A DNA stretch of 64,000 bases from JAAGZL01 sp050291725 (GTDB lineage: Bacteria > Pseudomonadota > Gammaproteobacteria > Chromatiales > Chromatiaceae): assembly GCA_050291725.1 (NCBI GenBank), contig JBNKKH010000021.1, positions 1 through 64,000 of the forward strand, in the 5' to 3' direction. How positions within the stretch are numbered: position 1 is the first letter of the stretch; each line of letters begins with the position of its first letter. Positions 33,342-41,896 of the stretch are shown in pieces. The translations under genes and the position numbers were made by a program. The notes under the pieces were generated by a model that was not told the DNA's origin, searched no databases, and saw only the letters and a list, made by a program, of their open reading frames with translations.

Positions 33342-34606
33342 GTAAAAATGAGATCAGAATTGATGGCCAGATCGTTCCCTTTGCTGAGGGTCAATCCATC
33401 ATGGAGGCGGCTACTGCGGCTGGCATATATATCCCGCACCTCTGTTACCACCCAGATTTCAAGGCTAATGGTAGCTGTAAACTATGTATCTGTAGAATAA
33501 ATGGTAGGGAAGCATCCACTTGCACCACACCGGCCGTAGCAGGACAGGTAGTTGAGAATAATACAGATGACCTGAACCAACAAAGGAAACTCCTGATCCA
33601 GATGCTGTTTGTGGAAGGAAATCACTACTGCCCCGCATGTCCGCAAAGTGGTAATTGCCAGCTACAAGCCATGGCTTACCACCTGGGCATGACAGACCTG
33701 CAATTCCCCCTATTTAATTCCCAACGCAATCTTGATGCGAGCCATCCGGATATAATGATTGACCGTGATCGTTGCATCTACTGCGAGCTGTGTATCCGAG
33801 CATCCAGAACCGAAGATAAAAAAGATATTTTCTGTATAGCCGGGCGCGGTGAAAATAAATCTTTGAAAGTAACCTCGGACACAGGCCTATTGAAAGACTC
33901 CGCTATAGAATTGAGTGACCGCTCAGCAAATATCTGCCCTGTTGGTTGTATTGTGAAAAAACAGGGAGCTTTCACCCAACCAATTGGGGAAAGAACATTT
34001 GACCTAAAAACAATCAGTAATGAAAAGATTACGCACGAACTTAAGGAAACACCGAAAATAAAACCGGGGACCAAGGTCAAACTAGCCACCTGCTCACTAG
34101 CTGGTTGCTTTGGCTGTCACATGTCTTTCCTCGATATTGACGAAAAGATTGTTGATCTGCTTGAGTTTGTTGAGTTTAACCGCACCCCCCTAACCGATAT
34201 TAAACATTGCGCTGCCGACTGCGATATAGGCCTGATTGAGGGTGGCGTCTGTAACACGGAAAACATCGAAGTGTTAAAAGAGTTTAGAGCCAATTGTAAA
34301 ATTCTGATAGCGGTTGGTTCCTGCGCCATTAATGGCGGCGTTCCTGCTGTTCGCAACAGCATTGATGTTGAAGAGTGTCTGCGTGAGGCCTATATTGACG
34401 GGATTGGCGTAACAAATCCTAAAATTCCCGCAGATAAGGAGATCCCCTACATCCTGGAAAGGGTGCATCCAATCCATGAAGTGGTAAAAGTCGACTATTT
34501 CCTGCCGGGATGTCCACCGCCAGCAGACGCTTTCTGGGAAGTATTAACCAAATTACTAGCCGGAGAAGAGGTAGAGATCTCCTATGACCTTTTGCACTTT
34601 GACTAG
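33338..34606 (+). CDS. hoxUY: HoxU-HoxY fusion: diaphorase small subunit joined to NiFe hydrogenase small subunit
   Basis: A single 422-residue frame contains two proteins that are normally separate. Residues 1-230 are HoxU: 2Fe-2S ligands C36, C47, C50, C62; H96-C98-C101-C107 for a 4Fe-4S cluster; and C146, C149, C152 with C200/C204. Residues about 245-422 are HoxY, with the proximal-cluster ligands C257 and C260 (AGCFGC), C329 (VGSC) and C392 (PGCPPP). The join lies in a hydrophilic linker (about 226-246, KTISNEKITHELKETPKIKP). All cluster ligands are kept, so it should be functional. The TTG start overlaps the hoxF stop (TTGA) with AGGAG upstream. It moves electrons between HoxH and HoxF. 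Confidence 0.93.
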   Translation: MSKNEIRIDGQIVPFAEGQSIMEAATAAGIYIPHLCYHPDFKANGSCKLCICRINGREASTCTTPAVAGQVVENNTDDLNQQRKLLIQMLFVEGNHYCPACPQSGNCQLQAMAYHLGMTDLQFPLFNSQRNLDASHPDIMIDRDRCIYCELCIRASRTEDKKDIFCIAGRGENKSLKVTSDTGLLKDSAIELSDRSANICPVGCIVKKQGAFTQPIGERTFDLKTISNEKITHELKETPKIKPGTKVKLATCSLAGCFGCHMSFLDIDEKIVDLLEFVEFNRTPLTDIKHCAADCDIGLIEGGVCNTENIEVLKEFRANCKILIAVGSCAINGGVPAVRNSIDVEECLREAYIDGIGVTNPKIPADKEIPYILERVHPIHEVVKVDYFLPGCPPPADAFWEVLTKLLAGEEVEISYDLLHFD

Positions 34607-34632
34607 GACTTGTTAACACTAAGAGAACCGCA

Positions 34633-36114
34633 ATGAGCAACTCACTTGAGACCGCAGAAAACCGAGAAAAACTCAATCGCTATGTGATAGAACCCGTTTC
34701 CCGGGTTGAAGGTCATGGCAAGGTAACCCTGCTAGTAGATGACGATAACAATATTCAGGAAGTAAGACTGCATATCGTTGAGTTCAGAGGCTTTGAACGC
34801 TTCATTCAGGGACGACACTACCAGGAGATACCAGTACTGGTGCAGCGTCTCTGTGGCATCTGCCCGGTGAGCCATCACCTAGCAGCTGGAAAAGCGGTAG
34901 ATATGATCGCCGGCGTTGACCAGCTCACCCCTACGGCAGATAAACTACGCAACCTAGTCCATTTTGGACAGGTATTACAGAGCCACGCCCTGCACCTGTT
35001 CCATCTTTCATCACCGGATCTACTGTTTGGATTTGAAAGTGATATCCAAAAACGCAATGTTGTCGCAGTAATAAATGAGTTTCCTGATATAGCCCTACAG
35101 GGGGTAAAGCTAAGAAAGTACGGACAGGAAATAATTCAGGCGATTTGCGGCAAACGGGTACATGGTACTGGAGCAATTCCAGGGGGAATGAACAAAGCGC
35201 TTACGCAAGAAGAGCGGGAGTACCTACTGCAGGATATACAGCAGGTAATAGAGTGGTCACAAGCTGCTGTTGAGCTGGTGCATAACTACTTCAGCGAAAA
35301 CCTACCAACCAGCGCCGACTTTGCAACAATGGAAACCAATTATCTAAGCCTGGTCAACCCTGAGGGAGGATTAGAGCTTTACGACGGTGCTATCCGGGTT
35401 AAGGACAAAGCGGGGCAAACTATCTTTGATCAGATAAATGATAAGGAGTATTTCAACTATATCCGTGAAGAGGTAAAAAGCTGGACCTATATGAAGTTCC
35501 CATACCTTATAGAGAAGGGTATGGAAAACGGCTGGTACCGAGTTGGGCCACTAGCCAGAGTGAACAATTGCGATTTTATTCCCACACCCCTTGCAGAGGC
35601 TGCCCGTCAAGAGTTTAGCAGTTACGGTGGCGGCAAACCGGTCCACTCCACCATGGCATTTCACTGGGCACGCATGATAGAGCTACTCCATTGTGCCGAG
35701 AGCATTGAGGAGTTGCTAAACGATCCAGAAATCCTCGGCACTGATCTGGTGGTTAAAGGCGAGAGAGGCAATATGGGGATTGGTGTGATAGAGGCACCAA
35801 GAGGCACTCTATTCCACCACTATGAAATCGATGATAACGAACTAATCAAAAAGGCAAACTTGATAGTATCAACCACCAACAACAACCAGGCGATGAATGA
35901 ATCCATCCGCCAGGTTGCCAGCACCTACATGAACGGCAAAACCATCACTGAACCGCTGTTAAATAACATTGAAGTTGCCATCAGGGCGTATGACCCCTGT
36001 CTCTCCTGTGCCACCCATGCAATGGGCAAGATGCCTCTGCAGGTAGATCTGCGCCACATGAATGGCGAGTTGATACACCAGTTAACCAAGACCACAAGTG
36101 GACAATTTGAATAA
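34633..36114 (+). CDS. hoxH: NiFe hydrogenase large subunit HoxH (group 3d)
   Basis: A 493-residue catalytic subunit binding the NiFe(CN)2CO centre. The N-terminal ligand motif is RLCGICPVSHH (C74, C77) and the C-terminal one is DPCLSCATHA (C456, C459). After the His/Ala comes a 30-residue tail (MGKMPLQVDLRH...) that a maturation protease should remove after nickel insertion, so the enzyme is of the processed type. RVEGHGKV near residue 24 is also typical. It follows hoxUY by 26 bp and overlaps hoxW by 17 bp. Together they form a cytoplasmic NAD-coupled hydrogenase. No hyp genes are seen in the window. Confidence 0.96.
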   Translation: MSNSLETAENREKLNRYVIEPVSRVEGHGKVTLLVDDDNNIQEVRLHIVEFRGFERFIQGRHYQEIPVLVQRLCGICPVSHHLAAGKAVDMIAGVDQLTPTADKLRNLVHFGQVLQSHALHLFHLSSPDLLFGFESDIQKRNVVAVINEFPDIALQGVKLRKYGQEIIQAICGKRVHGTGAIPGGMNKALTQEEREYLLQDIQQVIEWSQAAVELVHNYFSENLPTSADFATMETNYLSLVNPEGGLELYDGAIRVKDKAGQTIFDQINDKEYFNYIREEVKSWTYMKFPYLIEKGMENGWYRVGPLARVNNCDFIPTPLAEAARQEFSSYGGGKPVHSTMAFHWARMIELLHCAESIEELLNDPEILGTDLVVKGERGNMGIGVIEAPRGTLFHHYEIDDNELIKKANLIVSTTNNNQAMNESIRQVASTYMNGKTITEPLLNNIEVAIRAYDPCLSCATHAMGKMPLQVDLRHMNGELIHQLTKTTSGQFE

Positions 36115-36595
36115 CCCTACACTCACTGTTCTGGCCTGGGGCAATATCAGTCGCGGTGATGACGCAGCTGGCCCTCTGCTTGCTCAGAAGATTCAGAGAT
36201 TAAATATAGACGGAGTAGTACTGCAGGAAGATATGCAGCTGAATATCGAGCATGTTATGGATCTACACAGCCAGACCCCGGTGCTATTTATAGATGCCAG
36301 TTGCAAACCAAGTCAGGGCTTCTATCTGGAGAAAATATCTGCTGAGCCAGATAGTAGCATTTCAACTCACAGTGTCAGCCCCGCTGCCCTACTGCATCTA
36401 TTTGAAAAGACCAACAGCAGCACTGCACCAGAGGCATTTATGCTGCATATCAGCGGGAAACAGTTTGAACTAGGCAAATCTGTTAGCCAACATACCCAAT
36501 CAGCATTGGAACTGGCCTGGGAATATCTACTGGATCTATTCAACATGCCTGAGGAGCAGTGGCTTCCTCATCTCAGAATGAGTTGTGTAAAGTAG
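36098..36595 (+). CDS. hoxW: Hydrogenase maturation protease HoxW
   Basis: A 165-residue endopeptidase that processes the HoxH C-terminal tail. The conserved N-terminal loop is WGNISRGDDAAGPLL with nickel-binding acidic residue(s), a central Asp in VLFIDAS, and His in ISTHSVSPAAL. The start is probably GTG at 36098, inside the end of hoxH; a TTG at 36107 is an alternative. The overlap couples the protease to its substrate. A second, distant protease of the same superfamily is encoded at 30747-31205. Confidence 0.9.
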   Translation: MDNLNNPTLTVLAWGNISRGDDAAGPLLAQKIQRLNIDGVVLQEDMQLNIEHVMDLHSQTPVLFIDASCKPSQGFYLEKISAEPDSSISTHSVSPAALLHLFEKTNSSTAPEAFMLHISGKQFELGKSVSQHTQSALELAWEYLLDLFNMPEEQWLPHLRMSCVK

Positions 36596-36613
36596 ATCAT
36601 TGAAAAATGATTA

Positions 36614-36706
36614 GCCGCAAATGAACGCTAATCACCGCGAATTCACGCAAATTATAGAATCACTATCGAGCGGAAATCATTTGCGGTAATTGGCGTTATT
36701 TGCGGC
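36614..36706. repeat. Intergenic inverted repeat between convergent hoxW and clpB
   Basis: A 25-base left arm (36614-36638, gccgcaaatgaacgctaatc onward) pairs imperfectly with a 24-base right arm (36683-36706, ending cgttatttgcggc). The wording (cgcaaat, gcggt, aattcacgcaaat) resembles dispersed intergenic repeats of gammaproteobacteria. It may end transcription from both sides. Confidence 0.7.
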
Positions 36707-36750
36707 CTGGTTTTTCCTAAGTAAGTGCCATTCCGAGGTCTGACTTGCTA

Positions 36751-39324
36751 TCACTTGGTGAATACCAGCCCATCTGGCCCGGCATCCACCTTGATAACAT
36801 CGTCAATCCCGAAGCGACCCGACAAAATCTCCTGGGACAGCGGATTCTCCAGATGCTGACGGATAGCCCGCTTCAGCGGCCTGGCACCATAGACCGGATC
36901 AAAACCGGACTCACCCAACATATCCATGGCTGCATCGGATAGCTCTATACCCATATCCCGATCAGCCAGACGCTGCTTAAGATAACCGACCTGGATATTG
37001 GCAATGGCACGGATCTCTGCACGACCCAGCGGATGAAATACCACTATGTCGTCCAAGCGGTTGATAAACTCTGGCCGGAAATGTTGCCCTACCAGCCCCA
37101 TGACCGACTGTTTCATGTCGTGGTAATTTTCCTCACCTGCTTGCTCTTGTATGATTTCAGAGCCAATATTGGAGGTCATAACGATCACCGTATTACGAAA
37201 ATCCACTGTACGACCCTGACCATCGGTAAGACGACCGTCGTCCAACACCTGCAACAGCACATTGAACACATCCTGGTGGGCCTTTTCCACCTCATCCAGC
37301 AGTATCACCGAATAGGGTTTGCGGCGTACCAGTTCAGTTAGGTAGCCCCCCTCATCGTAGCCTACATAGCCTGGAGGCGCACCGATCAAACGCGCCACGG
37401 AATGCTTCTCCATGAACTCAGACATATCTATGCGCACCATGGCCTCTTCGGTATCAAACAGAAACCAGGCCAAAGCCTTGCACAGTTCGGTCTTGCCCAC
37501 ACCGGTGGGACCAAGAAACAGGAATGATCCGTTAGGTTTAGATGGGTCAGAGAGCCCAGCTCGGGAACGGCGAATTGCATCGGATACTGCCTTGATACCC
37601 TCTTCCTGACCTATCACCCTTTTGCCGATCTCCTGCTCCATGCGCAGCAGCTTATCCCGCTCCCCTTCCAGCATCTTGGATACCGGAATACCAGTCCACT
37701 TAGAGACCACATCGGCGATCTCCTCATCCGTAACCTTGTTGCGCAGCAGCTTCATCTCCTGCATCTCGGCTTGGGAGGCCATATCCAGCTGTTTCTCCAG
37801 CTCTGGTATACGCCCATACTGCAGCTCTGACATGCGAGTCAAGTCACCTGCCCGGCGCGCGGTCTCCATATCCAGACGGGCCCGTTCCAGCTCCTCTTTG
37901 ATCTGGGTAGTGCCCTGCAGCGCAGCTTTCTCTGCTTTCCACACCTCATCCATTTCAGAGAAATCCGCTTCTGCCTTGCTGATCTGGGACTCCAGATCCT
38001 CCAGGCGACGTTTTGAAGCATCGTCCTCTTCCTTGGCCAGGGCCTCACGCTCTATCTTGAGTTGAATTAACCGCCGCTCCAAACGGTCCATCCCCTCTGG
38101 CATGGAGTCAATCTCCATGCGGATCTGGGATGCGGCCTCGTCTATCAGGTCTATGGCCTTATCCGGCAGTTGGCGATCTGTAATATAGCGGTGAGACAGA
38201 GTCGCTGCAGCCACGATTGCAGGGTCGGTAATATCCACTCCGTGGTGCAGCTCATAACGCTCCTTGAGACCACGCAGAATGGCCACAGTATCTTCTACGC
38301 TGGGCTCATCCACTAAAACCTTCTGGAACCTTCTTTCCAGTGCAGCATCCTTCTCCACATATTTGCGATACTCGTCCAGGGTGGTGGCGCCTACACAGTG
38401 CAACTCACCCCGAGCCAGGGCCGGCTTAAGCATATTGCCGGCATCCATAGAGCCTTCGGCCTTGCCTGCCCCCACCATGGTGTGCAGCTCATCAATGAAT
38501 AGGATAATCTGCCCTTCCTGCTTGGCCAGATCATTCAGCAAAGCCTTGAGGCGCTCCTCAAACTCACCGCGAAATTTAGCTCCGGCGATCAAGGCTCCTA
38601 GATCCAGGGAGAGTAGACGTTTGTTTTTAATACCTTCCGGCACCTCGCCATTGACTATGCGCTGGGCTAAGCCTTCCACGATGGCGGTCTTACCCACCCC
38701 TGGCTCACCAATAAGCACTGGATTGTTCTTAGTCCGGCGCTGCAACACCTGAATGGTGCGACGAATCTCATCATCCCGTCCAATCACCGGGTCTAGCCTA
38801 CCCTGCTCAGCCCGCTCGGTTAGATCTACGGTGTACTTCTCCAGGGCCTGGCGTTGATCTTCCGCATTGGGATCATCTACCGATTGGCCTCCCCGCAGTT
38901 CGTCCACCGCTTTTTCAATGGCCTCTTTTTGTGCCCCAGACTTTCGTAATAACTCACCGACTTCACTCTTATCTTCCACGGCTGCTAACACAAACAGCTC
39001 ACTGGAGATATAGCTGTCCTTACGCTGCTGAGATATCTTATCGGTCTGATTAAGCAGTCGGCCCAGTTCGTTGGATATGTGCAAATCTCCAGCGGCACCC
39101 TGCACACTGGGCAGACGATCTAGCATATCCCCCAGTCCTGAGCGCAGTTGGTTTACGTTTACATCTGCCTGCGTTAGGAGGTGACGTACAGTACCACCCT
39201 CCTGATCCAAGAGCGCCGTCATCAGGTGCACCGACTCGATGAACTGATGATCACGCCCTACCGCCATGCTCTGCGCATCGGCCAGAGCCATTTGTAATTT
39301 ACTGGTCAATCTATCCATTCGCAT
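36751..39324 (-). CDS. clpB: ATP-dependent disaggregase ClpB
   Basis: An 857-residue AAA+ chaperone that rescues aggregated proteins with DnaK. It has the N-terminal domain (MRMDRLTSKLQMALADAQSM), the first AAA domain with GEPGVGKTA and ILFIDELHTMVGAG, the long coiled-coil middle domain (about 405-530), and the second AAA domain with GPTGVGKTEL and VILLDEVEKAH. Length matches E. coli ClpB (857). AGGAG precedes the start, and a sigma-32 type promoter lies 33-61 bp upstream. The gene lies on the same strand as the rluD-pgeF block, a conserved neighbourhood with three extra genes inserted. Confidence 0.98.
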   Translation of the reverse strand: MRMDRLTSKLQMALADAQSMAVGRDHQFIESVHLMTALLDQEGGTVRHLLTQADVNVNQLRSGLGDMLDRLPSVQGAAGDLHISNELGRLLNQTDKISQQRKDSYISSELFVLAAVEDKSEVGELLRKSGAQKEAIEKAVDELRGGQSVDDPNAEDQRQALEKYTVDLTERAEQGRLDPVIGRDDEIRRTIQVLQRRTKNNPVLIGEPGVGKTAIVEGLAQRIVNGEVPEGIKNKRLLSLDLGALIAGAKFRGEFEERLKALLNDLAKQEGQIILFIDELHTMVGAGKAEGSMDAGNMLKPALARGELHCVGATTLDEYRKYVEKDAALERRFQKVLVDEPSVEDTVAILRGLKERYELHHGVDITDPAIVAAATLSHRYITDRQLPDKAIDLIDEAASQIRMEIDSMPEGMDRLERRLIQLKIEREALAKEEDDASKRRLEDLESQISKAEADFSEMDEVWKAEKAALQGTTQIKEELERARLDMETARRAGDLTRMSELQYGRIPELEKQLDMASQAEMQEMKLLRNKVTDEEIADVVSKWTGIPVSKMLEGERDKLLRMEQEIGKRVIGQEEGIKAVSDAIRRSRAGLSDPSKPNGSFLFLGPTGVGKTELCKALAWFLFDTEEAMVRIDMSEFMEKHSVARLIGAPPGYVGYDEGGYLTELVRRKPYSVILLDEVEKAHQDVFNVLLQVLDDGRLTDGQGRTVDFRNTVIVMTSNIGSEIIQEQAGEENYHDMKQSVMGLVGQHFRPEFINRLDDIVVFHPLGRAEIRAIANIQVGYLKQRLADRDMGIELSDAAMDMLGESGFDPVYGARPLKRAIRQHLENPLSQEILSGRFGIDDVIKVDAGPDGLVFTK

Positions 39325-39356
39325 GGAAAAACTCCTGAATTATGATGTTATAAACC

Positions 39357-39385
39357 AGTTGGGGTAAAAACCCACAAAATTCAAG
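39357..39385 (-). promoter_or_regulatory. Heat-shock (sigma-32) promoter of clpB
   Basis: On the minus strand the -35 element CTTGAA (39385-39380) is followed after 15 bases by CCCCAACT (39364-39357), close to the RpoH consensus CTTGAA and CCCCAT-T. The clpB start codon is 32 bases further on. This agrees with heat-induced expression of clpB. Confidence 0.8.
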
Positions 39386-39406
39386 TCATAACTTACAACT
39401 AACGAC

Positions 39407-40093
39407 TTACGACTCAATAACCCGCTGCAACTCCTCCAACACCTCCTTTCTATTACGCCCCTCCACCTCTACTTTGGGAAAAGAGTCAATCTGGGCATTG
39501 CTGCGCTGTACCACCCCGCGCACTACATGGCCAACACCACGCACTCCTGAGATACGCATTGGCAGAATATCCACATTGGCAAGTTTGGCCAGTAAACCAA
39601 CTCCTGGTTTGATGGGGATTGGCGGGTCATTTTTCGTGTGAATTTTCCCGTGAGGAAAGATGGCTACCACATGACCATCCTGCAGAGACTTTATCGCTGC
39701 ACGCAGAGCTCGATCCGGCCTCCCCTCTCTATCCACCGGAATACATTTGGCAGCCCGAAACAGCCAATTCAGACCAAAGCGTTCATACTGCTCTCGAGCG
39801 ATAAGAAAGCGGATAGGACGACGGGCCGAAGCCAGGATTAGCAGCGGGTCCAGACCGGAGATATGGTTGGAAGCCAGGATAAATGGACCCTGTTTGGGGA
39901 TGCGCAGGCCCAGCACGTTCAGGCGATGATAGCGGTAACAAAACAGTCGGTTGAGTCCGTCAATAAGATTAATCCAGTTACCACCCCAATCCACTCGATT
40001 GGCACGACGGCAGGCAGTGATCAGGCGGTGCAGCTGCCAAACCAGCAACAATATAGTGGCAAGAAGAAAGATCAGAGGAAGTTGTTCAGTCAT
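39407..40093 (-). CDS. 1-acyl-sn-glycerol-3-phosphate acyltransferase family protein (PlsC-like)
   Basis: A 228-residue membrane-associated acyltransferase with an N-terminal hydrophobic segment (LPLIFLLATILLLVWQLH). The catalytic block is NHISGLDP (H-x4-D), followed by CIPVDREGRPD and FPHGKIH, in place of the common FPEGTR. It should transfer acyl groups to lysophospholipids or a related lipid; whether it is the main PlsC is unclear because of the altered third motif. It lies between def and clpB on the same strand. Confidence 0.85.
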   Translation of the reverse strand: MTEQLPLIFLLATILLLVWQLHRLITACRRANRVDWGGNWINLIDGLNRLFCYRYHRLNVLGLRIPKQGPFILASNHISGLDPLLILASARRPIRFLIAREQYERFGLNWLFRAAKCIPVDREGRPDRALRAAIKSLQDGHVVAIFPHGKIHTKNDPPIPIKPGVGLLAKLANVDILPMRISGVRGVGHVVRGVVQRSNAQIDSFPKVEVEGRNRKEVLEELQRVIES

Positions 40094-40123
40094 ACCATAG
40101 TTGTAGCATAACCATAATCAGAT

Positions 40124-40630
40124 CTACTTTTTATAAACCTTACGCTGAAACAGGTCGGTGCGACGACTCACCACACGATCAATAAATAACATTCCGTCCA
40201 GGTGGTCCAACTCATGTTGAATGGCCCGGGCCTCGAACCCATTCATCTCATACTCCACGGAATCGCCATAACGGTCCTGAGCCTTAAGTTTGATATCGGT
40301 AGCCCGGATTACATTGCCAGTGTAATCGGGTATAGAGAGACAACCCTCGCGTCCCATCTCAAAGCCGTTCCACTCAGTTATCTCAGGATTTATCAGCACC
40401 ATATAGCCATGATTCGGTACCGGCTTCTTGGTTTTGGATACATCTACGATAATAATGCGCTGTAGCCTCCCAACTTGGGGAGCGGCTATACCTACTGCGC
40501 CAGGGCCGGCCTGGCGGGTCTCTTCCAGGTCATCGATAAAGCTCTGCAACTCATCATCAAACAGCTCCACTTCCTGCGAGACCTGTTTAAGACGCTCATC
40601 GGGAGCAGTCAGAATTTCCAATACAGACAT
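40124..40630 (-). CDS. def: Peptide deformylase
   Basis: About 168 residues from ATG 40630 (MSVLEILTAPDERL); a TTG at 40636 is less likely. The three metal/catalytic motifs are present: GAVGIAAPQVG, EGCLSIPDY and QHELDHLDGMLF. It removes the formyl group from nascent proteins using an Fe2+/Zn2+ centre bound by the Cys and two His. It is not beside fmt here, suggesting a second deformylase copy or a rearranged locus. It starts six bases after the ACT-protein stop codon. Confidence 0.95.
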   Translation of the reverse strand: MSVLEILTAPDERLKQVSQEVELFDDELQSFIDDLEETRQAGPGAVGIAAPQVGRLQRIIIVDVSKTKKPVPNHGYMVLINPEITEWNGFEMGREGCLSIPDYTGNVIRATDIKLKAQDRYGDSVEYEMNGFEARAIQHELDHLDGMLFIDRVVSRRTDLFQRKVYKK

Positions 40631-40636
40631 CGCCAA

Positions 40637-41149
40637 TTATCCAATAAGTGTCTCTATGCCTGACACGCTCACATCTATGCCTTGATCAACTAAAGCACTA
40701 ACCGCCTGCTGCAGCTGTTCCACCGGAATATCGGCGTAGCCCTGAATACCCATGATGTAGATTGGATCAGTGGCTGAACCAGCCACGTCCGACTCCAGCT
40801 CCAATATATTCAAACCAGCTTCTGCCAACTTACCGGTAACCTGGGCCACTATTCCGGCTCGGTCGGCGCCCACCACTCGCACCTGGATATTTGGCACTAC
40901 GTGGCTGTGCAGATCGCCCTCAATCGGGTCCACATGCAACCTAAGGTTCAACCCATCTGCGATCGGCTGCAGAGTCGGCTCTACATCTCCCGTACCAGAA
41001 ATCATAAGCATTATGGTGAAATTACCCCCTAAGCGCAGCATGGAGGCCTCACCAAGATTCCAGCCATTCTGATAAAGAGCATCGGTCACTTTGGCCACTA
41101 TGCCTGGGCGGTCTTGGCCGACCAGGGTGAGCATTTTCCAGTTATTCAT
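40637..41149 (-). CDS. Double ACT-domain protein, GcvR-like
   Basis: A 170-residue protein made of two ACT domains (about 6-80 and 88-165), each starting with a V(G)-x-DRxGIVA motif: LVGQDRPGIVAKVTDAL and VVGADRAGIVAQVTGKL. This fits the GcvR family, which restrains the glycine-cleavage activator GcvA in E. coli, and similar amino-acid-sensing proteins. There is no DNA-binding domain. No gcv genes are nearby, so the regulated pathway is not known. Confidence 0.82.
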   Translation of the reverse strand: MNNWKMLTLVGQDRPGIVAKVTDALYQNGWNLGEASMLRLGGNFTIMLMISGTGDVEPTLQPIADGLNLRLHVDPIEGDLHSHVVPNIQVRVVGADRAGIVAQVTGKLAEAGLNILELESDVAGSATDPIYIMGIQGYADIPVEQLQQAVSALVDQGIDVSVSGIETLIG

Positions 41150-41164
41150 ACGATATAATCTCGG

Positions 41165-41896
41165 TTATTCAATCCAGATAAGGGCTGCCATGCGCCCTGT
41201 TATACCCTCTCTGCGGTAGGAAAAAAACCTTTCAGAATCTGTTACTGTACAGTAGTTACCGCCTCCGATATAACCGCAACTTGCTGATTGCAGACGGCTG
41301 CGGGCCAATCTGTAGATATCTGCCAACCACTTACCAGAGCCTTTGGCTACGAAGGCGGTCGCATCGGCCGGATTGTCTGCAATAAATCTCTCTCTTACCT
41401 CTGCACCAACCTCGAACTCTTGTGGACCGATAGCTGGCCCCAGCCAGGCCAATAGCTCTTCTCCAGGCTCACTGAACTTAGCCATGGCCGCTTCTATAAC
41501 TCCATCGGCCAGACCGCGCCAACCTGCATGTACTGCTGCCACTCTAGTCCCACTACGATTGCATAGTAACAGGGGTAGACAGTCTGCGGTCATCACCACA
41601 CAAACCTCTCCAGTGGTTTGTGTGGTAGAGGCATCAGCACAGTTGCCACCTACACTCCCACCTCTCTCCACTACTGCACAGCCATGCACCTGTTGTAGCC
41701 ACATAGGTTCGGACGGCAGTTGCAGGCTCTCCCTAAGCAGAGTGCGGTTTTTCGCAACCACTACCGGGTCGTCCCCCACATGCTCTGCCAGATTAAGACT
41801 ACTGTATGGAGCCTGGCTATAACCGCCGGTGCGCGTAGTGATTACAGCGCGAACTGCAGTTGGTGCTGGCCAATCGGGGATGATCCAGTCACTCAT
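41165..41896 (-). CDS. pgeF: Peptidoglycan editing factor / purine nucleoside phosphorylase, YfiH family
   Basis: A 243-residue copper/zinc-type oxidoreductase-fold protein. Motifs: NLAEHVGDDPVVVAKNR, QVHG with the catalytic His, MTADCLPLLL with the metal Cys, AAVHAGWRGLADGVIEAA and WLGPAIGPQEFEVG. Members act as PgeF, removing wrongly inserted residues in cell-wall precursor, and show purine nucleoside phosphorylase activity. It overlaps rluD by eight bases, the conserved rluD-yfiH order. Confidence 0.95.
   Translation of the reverse strand: MSDWIIPDWPAPTAVRAVITTRTGGYSQAPYSSLNLAEHVGDDPVVVAKNRTLLRESLQLPSEPMWLQQVHGCAVVERGGSVGGNCADASTTQTTGEVCVVMTADCLPLLLCNRSGTRVAAVHAGWRGLADGVIEAAMAKFSEPGEELLAWLGPAIGPQEFEVGAEVRERFIADNPADATAFVAKGSGKWLADIYRLARSRLQSASCGYIGGGNYCTVTDSERFFSYRREGITGRMAALIWIE

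Noticed and set aside
37622..38065. 147-codon Ser-rich frame opposite clpB
   Set aside because: Antisense shadow of the ClpB middle domain; no ribosome-binding site and no family.
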